From Prostheceraeus crozeri (taxonomy: Eukaryota > Platyhelminthes > Polycladida > Euryleptidae): 64,000 nucleotides of DNA. A program made the translations under genes and the position numbers. Position 1 is the stretch's first letter, and each line of letters starts with the position of its first letter. Below the pieces are notes generated by a model. That model was not told the DNA's origin. It saw only the letters and a program-made list of their open reading frames with translations, and did no database searches. Shown here in pieces: positions 9,167-20,154 of the stretch. The DNA lies in the NCBI GenBank assembly GCA_907163375.1, contig CAJQUW010001676.1, forward strand, positions 31,300 to 95,299, in the 5' to 3' direction.

Positions 9167-9214
9167 ACTCCCGTTCGGGAGGTATAAACTCCCGTTCGAG
9201 AGGTATAAACTCCC
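9152..9214. repeat. Three 21-bp hairpin repeats
   Basis: GGGAG-GTATAAA-CTCCC is repeated three times (third copy slightly changed), overlapping the end of the penton-like gene. Confidence 0.85.
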
Positions 9215-9292
9215 ACGCGAAGCTAGAGAAGTTTAATTTTCTTCTTCTTCTTTATAAACAAAAAAAATAAAAATAAAATTTTTTATTAAAAA

Positions 9293-10060
9293 ATGAGTGA
9301 AGTACTACCATTAAATAAAAAAAAACTTAAATTTAATCATCATCCAAATTTATCTAATAAAATTTTGTCAGTTATTTGTGGAAGATCAGGTTGTGGAAAA
9401 ACATATCTATTATTTAAAATTTTAACGACTCCAAATTTTTTGGATTATAACAATCTTATAATTTATACAACAACAGCAGAACAACCCGTCTATCAATTTT
9501 TAAAATATGGATTTGAAAATAATCTTAAAAAAACAGCAATTGCTTCATTATTCAAAGAATATGAAAAATCTGAAGATGAAGAAGAAATAAGTTCGTGGTG
9601 TGAAGAAGCAACAAAAAATAATCAGTTAGTAGAATCTAATAAAAATAACCATATAAAGATACAATTAATAGATGATAGTGGTAATATGCAAGATCCTAGT
9701 AAACTAGATAAAACAATGAAACATTGTGTAATTTTTGATGATTGTGTTAATGATAGAAATCAGTCAGTTCAGAGAAATTATTTTACAAGAGGTAGACATA
9801 ATAACTGTAGTGTTTTTTATTTAACACAAAGTATGTATTCATTAGACGGAAGTGTTATTAGAAAGAATGCAAATATATTTATACTATTTGAAATAAATGC
9901 AAGAAACTTAAGTGATTTGTTAAGAGATTTATGTGTAAGAAATAAAGATGAATTTAAACAATCGTGTAACAATGCTTGGTCAAAAGATTATGGATTCATT
10001 ACAATTAATATTGATAAAAAAATTCATGATAGAGTTATAGAACATTTGTTTACCGAGTGA
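9293..10060 (+). CDS. Packaging ATPase (FtsK/HerA, A32-like)
   Basis: A 255-residue intact frame preceded by TTTTTTATTAAAAAATG. Walker A is GRSGCGKT near residue 30 and Walker B is HCVIFDDC near residue 145; the following NYFTRGRHNNCSVFYLTQS is the sensor region typical of the family. Length and motif spacing fit the genome-packaging ATPases of Polintons, virophages and adintoviruses, which pump DNA into the preformed capsid. It looks whole. Confidence 0.88.
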   Translation: MSEVLPLNKKKLKFNHHPNLSNKILSVICGRSGCGKTYLLFKILTTPNFLDYNNLIIYTTTAEQPVYQFLKYGFENNLKKTAIASLFKEYEKSEDEEEISSWCEEATKNNQLVESNKNNHIKIQLIDDSGNMQDPSKLDKTMKHCVIFDDCVNDRNQSVQRNYFTRGRHNNCSVFYLTQSMYSLDGSVIRKNANIFILFEINARNLSDLLRDLCVRNKDEFKQSCNNAWSKDYGFITINIDKKIHDRVIEHLFTE

Positions 10061-11935
10061 TAAAAAATATACAAATATAGTGTTATAATATTTTATTATT
10101 TTTTTATTTTATGTATATATCAAATTTGTCTATCTTAGAAATTAGAAAATTAAAAAAGTTCAGTAGTTATTCCATCAGGTAAAATTTTTCTTTTATCATC
10201 AAATGGATCTAATGCTAATTTATGTTCTTCTTTTAAATACATGTTATGTTTTTTTGAATTAAGTCTATAATTACATGCTGTTTTTATTTCATTATTAAAT
10301 AATGCATTTTTATAATCTTGAAATGTTATTTGATTAGCCACTGATGCCTTTGAAATTCCTTTTAATGTTTTATGTGTTTTAATATTATTAGTTGTATCAT
10401 AACAGTAACATTTAGATTTAAAAATATAGCTTCTGTTATGAAATCTTCATTTCCTTCTAATTCATCTTTTACTTTACATAAATCAGAAGGATGAATGATA
10501 TCTTTTATTTTATCTATTTCTTCATCAAGTGTAGAATTATACGGTATTGTTAATTCTAAGAAAACAGAATCGGTGTCTGTAAAGTGTAATTTATAGTTTT
10601 TGCCATAAGCAGGTGCTAAATAATCATATATAAATCTATACATAAATAGTTTAGCTAATTCTAATATAGTGAAACCAATGAAATTAAACTTATCATGTTT
10701 TACGCTAATTCGACGTAAATGTACAGCACATAGTTCATCACTAAATCTAGTAGTTCTTTTATATGTAGGTTTCCTTGTTAAATTTTGAAACCTATCTTTA
10801 TCATAAACTATTTCAATATTTTGTCTATTACGCACATTTTCTAAAGTCTTACCATAAAATGCATTATTCATTAATTTGAAGAACACGTTTCCAAAATCAT
10901 CTTTATTTCTTTTAGCTATTTTACGTTTTTCAATATTGAACTCTATATAATTTTTTAACCACCTAGATTTTTGATAAAATAGTTTTCGATGTATTTTGGT
11001 GAGAATCATTCCATGATCTAAATACCAATCTAGCATTCTTCCTTCAACATCATACTTTCCTTTATTACTTTGTGTTAACATAAGTTTTTTTGTTGGTCTG
11101 TATTTCTTAGGAATTATAGATTTTTGATAATCTGAAAAATCTTCTATATTGGGAATTTTGTTTTCAGGACAGAAAGGAAAATATTTTGTTTTATCTTTTA
11201 CTTCATCAGGGTATACTAAATCAACTTCATATATATAACCATGATTATAATTTCCGTCATATGTTTTTTGATAATCTAGAATATTACACCATTCCATCTC
11301 ACCTGTTGGTAATTCTTGTTTCATGCAAGAAGAATATAAGCTATTAAAATCATAATATAACAAATAGTTTTCTCTCATGATTTCATCAACTGCTGCTTGA
11401 CTATCTTCATTTGAGATAAGTCCTTCTATATTTAGATTAAACAATTTTATAAACTGATCACTTTCTTCTGGAGATAAAGGTTTCATTATTCCATAATCAT
11501 CAGGATTTACTTTTTTATTGTAACACTGTACATAACGATTACCTAAAACTGATGAAACTCCACCTCTAATTCCAGATTCAAAAAATAATAATTTATCATA
11601 TGTATTTTCTTTATAATGTTTAACTTTAACACCAGTATGTTTTAATCCTGCTAGCCATGTTAAACCTGGTGTAGAATAACAATAACATGGATCTATTCCG
11701 TAATATTCTAAACACATGTCACGAAAGTTTTCGAAAAGATCAGCTAGTATTAATACATTTATCTGAAGATATTTCATTGTATAATCATACATTGTTTTAC
11801 AATTTAACTCTCTCCAATTCTTTTCAGCTTCTGCATAGTCTTCGTCAGATAATTGTGATTGTTTTAATGTTGATTTAAATTTATTTATTGGAGGAAGTTG
11901 TTCTTCTTCCATAATTTTATTCACAGAATTAAAAT

Positions 11936-12003
11936 CAGTCTTCGACTGTGAACCACAGGTTTTATCTCCAGTTATATCAGTCTTCGACTGTGAGCCGCAG
12001 GCT
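11936..12003. repeat. Two double hairpins inside the polymerase
   Basis: CAGTC-TTC-GACTG then AACC-ACA-GGTT (11936-11961), and CAGTC-TTC-GACTG then AGCC-GCA-GGCT (11978-12003). On the coding strand they give the duplicated peptide CGSQSKTD. Confidence 0.85.
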
Positions 12004-12702
12004 ATATACTCATACAGAAATATTCCTTTTAAAGGTTTTAAATTATATTTATTTAATATTTTACATTGTTCAGATTTCAAAGTTTTTCCCATAACATCTA
12101 ATGAATGAGGAGTAAAAAATCTAAATGCATCTAAAATTCTAATACAACCTAATTGCATTGAAAAATATTCTTCTTCTGTTTTACATAGTACATTTATTTG
12201 TTGTTGTTGTAATTTTTCAGATGAAAATAAATCTTTCATTACTAGATGGAAATCATATTTAGAACCATTATAGAAATATAGAGGAACAAAGTTATATTTA
12301 AATTTATTAGCATTAAGATTACAAGAATTATGTGCTGCACCACTATATAATCCATTTAGATGATCATGATCTTTTACCTTATCTACCTTTGCCATTTTTA
12401 TAATTTTTTGTAAATTCTTTTCCATAGTAATAACATTTTGTTTCATTAATAAAATTTAATTTTTCTTTTTCTGTTAATGGCATCATTGGAATATTTGTTT
12501 CAAGCAATTGTGAAAAATAATTATGTAATTCTTCTACTTTCTTTGTAAACATTTCTGAACTATCTTCACCATAGTATTGAAAATATTCTGATTTAAATAA
12601 TTCAGGATAATTTGAATGAATGTACATTCCCCAACATAATGGTTTTTGTTCAAATAAATATTTTTCTTTGCTTTGTTCAGGTGCACTTCTTTCAGAATTA
12701 CA

Positions 12703-12766
12703 AACCGAAGGTTCTAGGGCTTGGCACGTACCATTATCAGAATCGGGCAAAGCCCTGGAACTTTCC
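12703..12766. repeat. Paired hairpin elements inside the polymerase
   Basis: AACC-GAA-GGTT with a degenerate GGGC hairpin, then an opposite-facing copy GGGC-AAA-GCCC (12745-12755). Together they form a larger stem. They are read in frame (ESSRALPDS, then QALEPSVC). Confidence 0.8.
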
Positions 12767-14217
12767 GCTCGATTTTGTGTCATATTAACATTATATGCTT
12801 CAAAATCACAATAAATAGTAAAGGGTACTTTATTTTTAAAATACCATTTATTATATTCTAAATAATCATCTTTAGGAAATGTGTTTCTGACTGCTTCATT
12901 TTGTAGGCAATTCTCCAAATGTCTATTCATTTCTTCTTTAGTTCTAAAACTTGTCATACATTGAAGACAAGGAAAATTTGTATTATCTGAAGTTTTTGTA
13001 AATATAGAAACATTTTTACACAATATAAAATGACCCTGATAATATAATATATTCGCTTGTGCTGGCTGTTTTGTCTGTTCTAGTTTTTCAAATTTATCTT
13101 GATATATTTCATGTGTTTCATCATTTTCTTTTGTAAGATTAAATGTATTTCGATGAAAATTTTGATTTAATATTTGTAACTGATAACTATATTCTTTATC
13201 ATATTGTTCTTTATATTGTTGTAGACATTTTTTTAAAGATTCATTTATTTTTTGATTGGTTTCATTTTCTTCATTATTTAATTCTTTATTGTCTTCATTT
13301 AATTTTTGAATCGTTTCTATCTTATTTTGATATTTATGGCCATATTTTTGTACTAATATTTTTGTTTGTTGTTGATAATCTGTTTTACATTTTTGTAAAC
13401 TTTCATTTAAATTTTGTAATTTTTGTTGATATTCTAAAAATAAAGATAAATAATCGGAATCATAATCATAATTATAATTACGTCCTTTATAATTATTATG
13501 ACTAATCATTATTGGTGATAGTGTTTTTATAATTTCAAATTTTTCAGTACATATTATATTTCCTTGGTAAAAAATATTATGATGCATGTAATTTCCCCTA
13601 TCATTATATACAATTTCTGATTGACATAAATTTTTATTATTCAAATAAAATTTTTTTGAATCTGAGTAAAGTGGAGTAATTTTACCAATAGAAACATAAT
13701 TCACATTTAATTCAAAAACATTTACTTCTATTAAATTTTTATTCTTTTTATGAAACTTTTTTAACCTATTATAATCATATGGAAATTCATCTAAGCCATC
13801 AGAAAGATCAAATTCATTTATGTATTCTTCTTTATTGTAATGACCTAGTCTTTCTTTGTGATATTTTGCAGGATGTAAATGTGCTATAATACTCCACAGA
13901 AAACAATAATCATCTTCATTTTTTATGTTGATTATTTGTGGTGAACTGAAAGGTAAAGGAACATAACTACCACCAGTATTATTTTTATATTTATCAATTA
14001 CTATTTTCTTAGATAGTATTTTAACAAATCTCCAACCAGATTCACGTAAATGGGCTTCAATTATACAATTTTCTAATTTAAGTATCATCGATTCAAATAT
14101 GGGTTGTATATCATTTACATTATGAATTTCTTGTGAATTTGTAAAATGTCCTTGTATTATTTCTTCAGGAATTCCATCAGGTCCATTTTTTGTATAAAGT
14201 ACTTCTACATTCATATT

Positions 14218-14680
14218 TCATTTGAAAGATTTCTTAAATATATTATAAAAGTTTGTTAATACATTATAAAAAGTTTCATCGGTTTCATTATGCTCAACAG
14301 ATTCATTAAATAAATATTTTATATCTATTACCGCTTCATCGGTTCGTTCAGCTTCATCAAATTCATCAGTATCGCTAAATAAATATCTTCCATCTGGTAC
14401 GGGCGAAGCCCTAGAACCTTCGGTTTGTATGGTCTCATCTTCACTATTAAAAACTTTTTTTATATTCCGAATGTGAATAATCATCAAACATTTTTTTAAC
14501 TTTTATATCAGTAGACAATGTTTCTAGATAGTTTTTATAACTATTTAATTTTAATATATTTCCTTCATCAACTCGTTCTACATTTTGTAAATGCAATTTA
14601 CTATTTAAATGAGATTGATAACTTCTTTTTGTTTGCAACTTTTTTTTACATAAGTTACAATAAAACTTGGTATTTTCCAT
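14218..14680 (-). pseudogene. Small C2H2 zinc-finger protein
   Basis: The N-terminus reads FYCNLCKKKLQTKRSYQSH followed by LNSKLH, a C2H2 finger of the U1/matrin type; an acidic Asp/Glu-rich region follows. It sits directly upstream of the polymerase on the same strand, so they may share a transcript. The gene starts from ATG at 14680 after an A-rich context, and a double hairpin lies in frame in its C-terminal part. The copy appears broken. Confidence 0.55.
14401..14425. repeat. Double hairpin in the zinc-finger gene
   Basis: GGGC-GAA-GCCC then AACC-TTC-GGTT. Coding strand reads TEGSRASPVPDG in frame. Confidence 0.85.
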
Positions 14681-14906
14681 TTTTTTATTTTTTTAGAGAA
14701 AATGTAAGAAAAAATTTGTGTTTTAATTTTAGATATAAACATTTTAATATCAAGGACTTGAGTGTTATTTTATATTATTATATATTACACGTTCTTTAGT
14801 TATTTTTTTTCTTTATCATATTAAGTTTAATCATATTAAGTTTTATCATATTAAGTTTCATCATATAATGTTTTATCAAAAGATAATTTAAATTTATTTT
14901 CACTAA

Positions 14907-16157
14907 CTATAATTCTTCATCATCATAAATTGATTCTTCATCATCATCATAAATTACACTTTTTGGGATTGGATACCATTCCCTGATAGGATACCATTCT
15001 CTTATTGGAATATCTAATTCTAAATTACATTTCTTATCTGATAATAATATAATAGAGAAAAATATTGGTCTTTGATCTCTTTTGGAAAATTTAATAACAC
15101 CACCATAATCTGAATCACTTTTAGTTTTTATTAAAGATGATAAAATTTTAAATTGATTAGATGTAAATCCTAATTTAAATTTTGTAGACGCGACACATAG
15201 TTGTCTAACAGTATCTTCAACTATTCCATCATTATTATTTTCAATTGTAAGAAAATGAAATTTAGATAAATTTTTATAATTACTAAAATTTTTATAATCT
15301 TTTTTACCATTTACACCATTTTCCGATGTTTCAGAATCATCATTTATATTATCATCATCTATATTATTATTATCTATATTATTATCATTATTATCATAAG
15401 ATTCTTTAAGATCGGGCAAAGCCCTAGAACCTTCGGTTCGTTTATTATGATTATGGTCATTGTTAATAGTATAAGGTGTTGTCCACATATAAATTTTCTC
15501 TTGTTGAGCTAAACCATTTATATAAAATTTTAACAAATTAATATTTAAGTTTGAATATAATCCTATATAAGTATCATCATCATATCTTTGCGGCATTTCT
15601 AATGTTTCTTGTTTATAAATTGTATCTCTATAATATACCTGACATAATAATTCTTCATTATGTTTTTTACTCTCTATGTGAATGTTATATTGATTTTGTT
15701 CATCAACAAATAATCTTATTTTTTCTTTGGAAAAAGATTTTAATTTTTTAACTAATTCTTTAATATTGATATAATCAATAACTTTAGTTTCTATCCAATC
15801 AGTATTACTAATCGGCAAAACTGCTCTAATAAAACCATAAACATTATTATGACCAATAATAACCATATTTTCTTTATTTAATTCAACATAAGCTACATCA
15901 TTATATTTACTTACAATCTCCATAAATTTAATAAATGGATCACCTGGAAAAATACAATAATTAGTTTCTATAGAAGGTAAACCTTTTGTTTGTTCTCTAA
16001 ATATTTCGGCTTGTAATTGAAATAAAATATTAACATCTATACATGGATTGTTATTATTATTATCAAAACATTTATTTTCAAATCCCGTTGATCTCGTCGA
16101 ATAAGAAGAACAGGATGATGCGGTCGAATATAATTTTTTGAAATTTGGTTTTTCCAT
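14907..16157 (-). CDS. Unidentified 416-residue protein, clamp-like in places
   Basis: An intact frame preceded by an A-rich start context. After a low-complexity N-terminus, residues ~70-185 alternate short strands and helices (VAYVELNKENMVIIGHNNVY, then IRAVLPI), and residues ~315-390 repeat a similar pattern (KFKLGFTSNQFKILSSLI, then GGVIKFSKRDQRPIFFSIIL). This twofold layout resembles sliding clamps (PCNA-like), which would suit a polymerase partner, but identity is weak and unproven. A low-complexity linker with an in-frame hairpin element separates the halves. The C-terminus has a doubled REWYPI and an acidic tail. Confidence 0.45.
   Translation of the reverse strand: MEKPNFKKLYSTASSCSSYSTRSTGFENKCFDNNNNNPCIDVNILFQLQAEIFREQTKGLPSIETNYCIFPGDPFIKFMEIVSKYNDVAYVELNKENMVIIGHNNVYGFIRAVLPISNTDWIETKVIDYINIKELVKKLKSFSKEKIRLFVDEQNQYNIHIESKKHNEELLCQVYYRDTIYKQETLEMPQRYDDDTYIGLYSNLNINLLKFYINGLAQQEKIYMWTTPYTINNDHNHNKRTEGSRALPDLKESYDNNDNNIDNNNIDDDNINDDSETSENGVNGKKDYKNFSNYKNLSKFHFLTIENNNDGIVEDTVRQLCVASTKFKLGFTSNQFKILSSLIKTKSDSDYGGVIKFSKRDQRPIFFSIILLSDKKCNLELDIPIREWYPIREWYPIPKSVIYDDDEESIYDDEEL
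15414..15439. repeat. Double hairpin in the clamp-like gene
   Basis: GGGC-AAA-GCCC then GAACC-TTC-GGTTC, the best-preserved copy. In frame it reads RTEGSRALPD, matching the copies in the polymerase and zinc-finger genes. Confidence 0.9.
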
Positions 16158-16232
16158 TTTTTTATTTTTATTAGGAAAAATTTTATTTTTTTATTTTTAT
16201 TAGAAAAAATTTTACGTTTTTATTGTTAAAAA

Positions 16233-16640
16233 ATGATGTTACCAAATGTTGGTGGAGGTGCATATATCCCGAATAATCGTGAATTAGAAATAGAGATAGA
16301 AAATTATATCATGAAAACTGGAGACGTTTTATCTGGTCTTTCTATTCTTTCTATTCTATTCTATTCTTTCTATTCTATTCTTTCTATTCTTCTGCAACAA
16401 AATACAGAGTTAACAAATAAACAATATGTTGATACACAAATCAATGATTTAAAAGAAAAATATATAAACGATGTTTTGGTTCCACTGATGAATGAATTAA
16501 GGTTGCTAAAACTTAATGACAAATCATTAAACGAAAAATTATTAAAACTTGATAAAAAGGATAGAGAGCTAGAAGCAGATATATATATAGAGAGAGAGAA
16601 TAATGTTTATATTTCACAGAAATTGAAAATCAGTCAAATT
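16233..16640 (+). pseudogene. Fibre-like protein, N-terminal part
   Basis: The start MMLPNVGGGAYIPNN, then YIMKTGDVLSG, then LTNKQYVDTQINDLKEKY resembles the phage-tail-fibre-like pattern 'GD-x-SG ... NK-x-YVD' found in fibre proteins of several viruses and Polintons, followed by coiled coil. A TTCTA/TCTAT microsatellite (~16336-16392) lies inside the frame. The LINE insertion begins at about 16645, so the end of this frame runs into LINE sequence. Fibre role is inferred. Confidence 0.45.
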
Positions 16641-16643
16641 CAC

Positions 16644-19334
16644 TTATACATTCACAATAAAATAAATGTCATACACAAGAATAGCAGGTTTCAAAGAAAA
16701 AAACCAATATTGAAGAAAATTACAAATGTGGCAGTTAATAATACCAGATATGACATTCACTTTACAGGGGTCGATAATATTCAATTCTATTAAGCATTTC
16801 ACATGCCATGGAAAAAATGTGTTCTTGTGTCTAGTCGTCTTGGATTTCGGAAGACAAAAGTGGTTCGTGTATGGAAGACGACGTGGCGTGCAATAGTTTA
16901 AAGGATGAACAATATCCTCACACTTCCTCAAAAATTTGATTGATTGCTCAATCCGACGACTTTCAACAGACGGCATACGATTACAATCGCAGTCAAAGTT
17001 GCACATGATTCTATGTGCCCTTTTTTCAATGCTATTTATGCTTTTTACAGAACGATATGAAAGATTACAAAATAAAGGACCAGCATAAAGTAAAATTGAT
17101 TGAACATACATAGTGTAAACTTCCGTCAACTGACGGGGGGACAAGACATTCTTTAGACACCTGATAGCATAGAGTCTTCGAGATGCTGAGAGACACACAT
17201 TAGAAAAATGTTGGTCCCAAGAGAGAGAATTATGCAAAGTAACACCAAGAATGTACAACTCGTCAGTGTAATCAATATCGTCATATAACGAAACACGAGC
17301 ATTATTCGAACGGAGTATCACTGTTTGTTTTGACTTGTTGCGATTGAGCACTAGGTTTAAATTCCTGAGTTGACCAACAATATTGTCAAGGAAGAATGGA
17401 TTGATGGATCCCTTTGACAGGCATTCAACAAGCGTCATATCATCAGCGTATTTGATGAGTCTTACGTTGGGCGACACGATGGAGATGGATCCTAGAAAAG
17501 CTGCACAGAGAAAAGGACCGAGGAGTGATCCCTGAGGAACTCCAGAAACAACTGCCATTGAAGAACCGAGACATCCGTTGTACCTCACCATTTGTCGCCT
17601 ATTGCATAAATAGGATTTTAACCATAGTAGCATTCCTAGATTGAGACCTCCACTCTGCAGGGCATTAATTAGTCGATTGTGTTGGATTTTATCAAATGCC
17701 TTGCTTAGGTCAATACACGTAACTCGCACAGATTCCGTATTGTCGTCTTCAAGGTATTCGGCAATTGAGCTGTGGATGTCAATCAGCGCACTAGTGGTGG
17801 AACCGAGTGGTCGATAGGCGTGTTGATGAGGCCCATATAACTTAACGAATTCATTCTTGAATCGCGATAGCATCAGCTTCTCAAAAATCTTTGAGATGGA
17901 GGGCAAAATGGAGATTGGACGGAATTCATCGGTGTTTGCATTCTTTACTTTAGGCACCGGAACAACATGAGCAGTCTTCCATACTGTAGGAAAAATTTTG
18001 TGGTCAATGGAGAATTGAAATATATGACATAGCGGTTCACAAATCACATGGGCACTTTCTCTTAATAAACGATTCGGTATACCGTCGCACCCGAAAGATT
18101 TCCCAACTTTCAATCTCGTCAATTGTTCGAAAACTTCATCTGGCGTTACTATCACATCGAGCGTTTGGTTGCTGTCTATTTGTTGAAGCTGGAGGGGAAC
18201 ATCGTCGTCATGATTGAAAAACGTGTTGAAAGAGTCAGTCAATTTCGTTAAGAATTCAGACGTATCGGAGTTCCTGCTTCTGGTTTTCCTCTTGTTCTTT
18301 TGATTGCCAGTGATTTCTTTCACAATAGTCCAAACATTATTACCTTCCTTGATAATTTTATTGCTCCATATCTTCTTCGCTTTGACGATCTCTTGCTTAA
18401 CTTTGATTTTCAAGTGCTCGAATACAGGCCAACTATTTTCGCGATAAGCGCGCCATCGATCTTCAATAAGCAATTTCAACATAGGCGTCAACCAAGGCTT
18501 GTCACTCTCACGCAGCAAAACATATCTAACTGGGATGAAAGCCATAGCCTCTTGGAATAGCTCATAGAACACTCCACATTTTGAATCGATATCATCTTCA
18601 ATGAGGACAGCAGAAAAATCAGATCTTTGAAGGCGTAGTAAGAAATGAGACATATTTGACTGTCTGTAATCGAAAACCTTACAAAGCACAGCAGAATCAA
18701 GATCTTTACAGTAATTGGGGCGCAAAAGGACACTTTTATGATCGGAAGATTTTAATGGAGGGTCAATCTCGGCGTCCTCCCCATAGAAATCACACAGGTT
18801 TTCAGATATCCATAATTGGTCCAAAAAGGAAGTATTCCGACTAGGTAAGGTGACCTTATTAACGCAAGCCAACTGGAAATGCACAAAGGAAGTGTCAAAA
18901 TCGTTGAAATCACCACAGATCGCAAACTTCAGGTCAGTGAACTTATTATTAAAGAAATCAATGTGAGAAATTATGTAGTCTCGAATTATTCGATGTTGTA
19001 ACGAGCATAAACCAGGTGGAATATACACTAGCAGCACAATCATGCCAAGAGTGTTCAAATTTAGAGTAATACATTCCATGCACTCAGGAGAACCAAAGAC
19101 TGATGACACAGTTTCGGCGTTGTAGCTACTGTGTACCCAAATACACACACCTCCTCCAGAACGCTCACGACGATCCACTCTATGAAGATCATAATTATTT
19201 ATATGCATTAGTTCATCGTCAATTCCATCATGGAGCCATGATTCAGTAACACATATCAAGCTTGGTTTCTTGACTGACGCCAAAATCGTCAATTCGTCCA
19301 ACTTCTTGACTATTGATCGGGCATTCAAAAGCAA
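16644..19334 (-). CDS. LINE ORF2: endonuclease and reverse transcriptase
   Basis: An 896-residue frame, open further upstream to about 19400. The N-terminus is an AP-like endonuclease (LLNARSIVKKLDELTI, VTESWLHD, ICGDFND, and SSDHKSVLL near residue 200). The reverse transcriptase occupies about residues 400-700: FRPISILPSISKIFEKL, IDLSKAFDKIQHNRL, VSGVPQGSLLGPFL and the catalytic YADDMTLV. The C-terminal region has the usual thumb and helix (HFSNVCLSASRRLYAIRCLK). It makes the target-primed cDNA copy. Clade CR1/L2/Daphne is judged from motif style only. Confidence 0.92.
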   Translation of the reverse strand: MLLNARSIVKKLDELTILASVKKPSLICVTESWLHDGIDDELMHINNYDLHRVDRRERSGGGVCIWVHSSYNAETVSSVFGSPECMECITLNLNTLGMIVLLVYIPPGLCSLQHRIIRDYIISHIDFFNNKFTDLKFAICGDFNDFDTSFVHFQLACVNKVTLPSRNTSFLDQLWISENLCDFYGEDAEIDPPLKSSDHKSVLLRPNYCKDLDSAVLCKVFDYRQSNMSHFLLRLQRSDFSAVLIEDDIDSKCGVFYELFQEAMAFIPVRYVLLRESDKPWLTPMLKLLIEDRWRAYRENSWPVFEHLKIKVKQEIVKAKKIWSNKIIKEGNNVWTIVKEITGNQKNKRKTRSRNSDTSEFLTKLTDSFNTFFNHDDDVPLQLQQIDSNQTLDVIVTPDEVFEQLTRLKVGKSFGCDGIPNRLLRESAHVICEPLCHIFQFSIDHKIFPTVWKTAHVVPVPKVKNANTDEFRPISILPSISKIFEKLMLSRFKNEFVKLYGPHQHAYRPLGSTTSALIDIHSSIAEYLEDDNTESVRVTCIDLSKAFDKIQHNRLINALQSGGLNLGMLLWLKSYLCNRRQMVRYNGCLGSSMAVVSGVPQGSLLGPFLCAAFLGSISIVSPNVRLIKYADDMTLVECLSKGSINPFFLDNIVGQLRNLNLVLNRNKSKQTVILRSNNARVSLYDDIDYTDELYILGVTLHNSLSWDQHFSNVCLSASRRLYAIRCLKNVLSPRQLTEVYTMYVQSILLYAGPLFCNLSYRSVKSINSIEKRAHRIMCNFDCDCNRMPSVESRRIEQSIKFLRKCEDIVHPLNYCTPRRLPYTNHFCLPKSKTTRHKNTFFPWHVKCLIELNIIDPCKVNVISGIINCHICNFLQYWFFSLKPAILVYDIYFIVNV

Positions 19335-19498
19335 AACTGAGGGATAACAAATACCAGAAAATCTTGATGTTAAAAACCGGTTTGAAAACCCATTTGGTTC
19401 GATATCTGCTCTCTCATAACAATCCTTCCTTGCTTGATGATAACATCTTCTCCTTTGTCTTGCCTATCCTTCAATTCTTTTCGTAGCAGTCTATGTTG

Positions 19499-20143
19499 TT
19501 ACTGCTGTAAAGGGGTGAAATCATGATTTATGAAGACCGATCGGAAGTTGAGAGAGTTCTTCAGAGACCTCGAATTTCGTAGAATTCTGATCTTGGTGGA
19601 AATGTCTTTGACCTTGATTCGCATCAGTCGAGGTTTACTGGACTGCTTTCTCCCAGTCCTTTCTGCACCATCCATCAATTCTCCCCTAACACCGATAAAT
19701 CGAAGAATTGTGTGAACTTCCTGCTCATCGTAAGCCTTTCTCTCAACAACAGATCCAGAGTCTTTTTCGGGTACGCCACTAATTATCAGGTTAGGTTCCC
19801 GAACTCGTCGCTGATGAATCTCTCGCAATATATCTTCCATTTGAAATTTCGCATTTGTCTCTAGCTCAAAGACCTGAAGCTGAAGCTTCGCATGAGCTGT
19901 TTGGAGGTTTAGATGACTTTCTTTTAACTCATTGAACGAGCAAAGAAGAGGATTAAGAATATCATTCAGCTTCTCTTCCAGTCTACCCACAATGCTGTCT
20001 GTATCAAGCTTTTCTTTTCTGATTTGGAGAAGGGCATTTATCAATTCTTGCTTGTTAATAGAGTTTTTCCGTCTCTGTAATTCTTCATCGGAAAGCAAAG
20101 CTATGTTTGGCTGAGACATTGTCACCGCAGTCAAAAATCGCAA
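19499..20143 (-). CDS. LINE ORF1: nucleic-acid-binding coiled-coil protein
   Basis: A 214-residue frame. Residues ~15-110 are heptad-rich coiled coil, followed by an RRM-like core (REPNLIISGVPEKDSG, then RLMRIKVKDISTKIRIL) as in ORF1 proteins that trimerise and coat LINE RNA. It parallels ORF1 of the second LINE (55244-56050) in layout. It lies 165 bp upstream of the annotated ORF2 start. An internal ATG at 20119 (MSQPNIALL) is a likely alternative start. Confidence 0.8.
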   Translation of the reverse strand: MRFLTAVTMSQPNIALLSDEELQRRKNSINKQELINALLQIRKEKLDTDSIVGRLEEKLNDILNPLLCSFNELKESHLNLQTAHAKLQLQVFELETNAKFQMEDILREIHQRRVREPNLIISGVPEKDSGSVVERKAYDEQEVHTILRFIGVRGELMDGAERTGRKQSSKPRLMRIKVKDISTKIRILRNSRSLKNSLNFRSVFINHDFTPLQQ

Positions 20144-20154
20144 AACTGTTCACT

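Larger units (their letters stand above)
10150..14214 (-). pseudogene. Protein-primed DNA polymerase B (inner element)
   Basis: A family-B polymerase of the protein-primed type. The N-terminal part carries a domain also seen at the front of the outer polymerase, then an OTU-like stretch (DDYCFLWSIIAHLHP), a long coiled coil (about residues 255-385), and a finger CLQCMTSFRTKEEMNRHLENC. Exo I is YCDFEAYN; Exo III lies in YLQINVLILADLFENFR. Polymerase motif A is YDFNSLYSS (~11345), motif B NNAFYGKTLENVR (~10860), motif C TDTDSVFLE (~10575). The C-terminus ends PFDDKRKILPDGI. It replicates the element from its ends. A few breaks are present. Two double hairpins lie in its coding frame. Confidence 0.9.

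Noticed and set aside
9152-9214. CRISPR-like array
   Set aside because: Three 21-bp hairpin repeats without unique spacers, in a eukaryotic element.
13143-13505. A 120-residue plus-strand frame rich in Phe, Leu and Tyr
   Set aside because: Antisense shadow of the AT-rich coiled coil of the inner polymerase.
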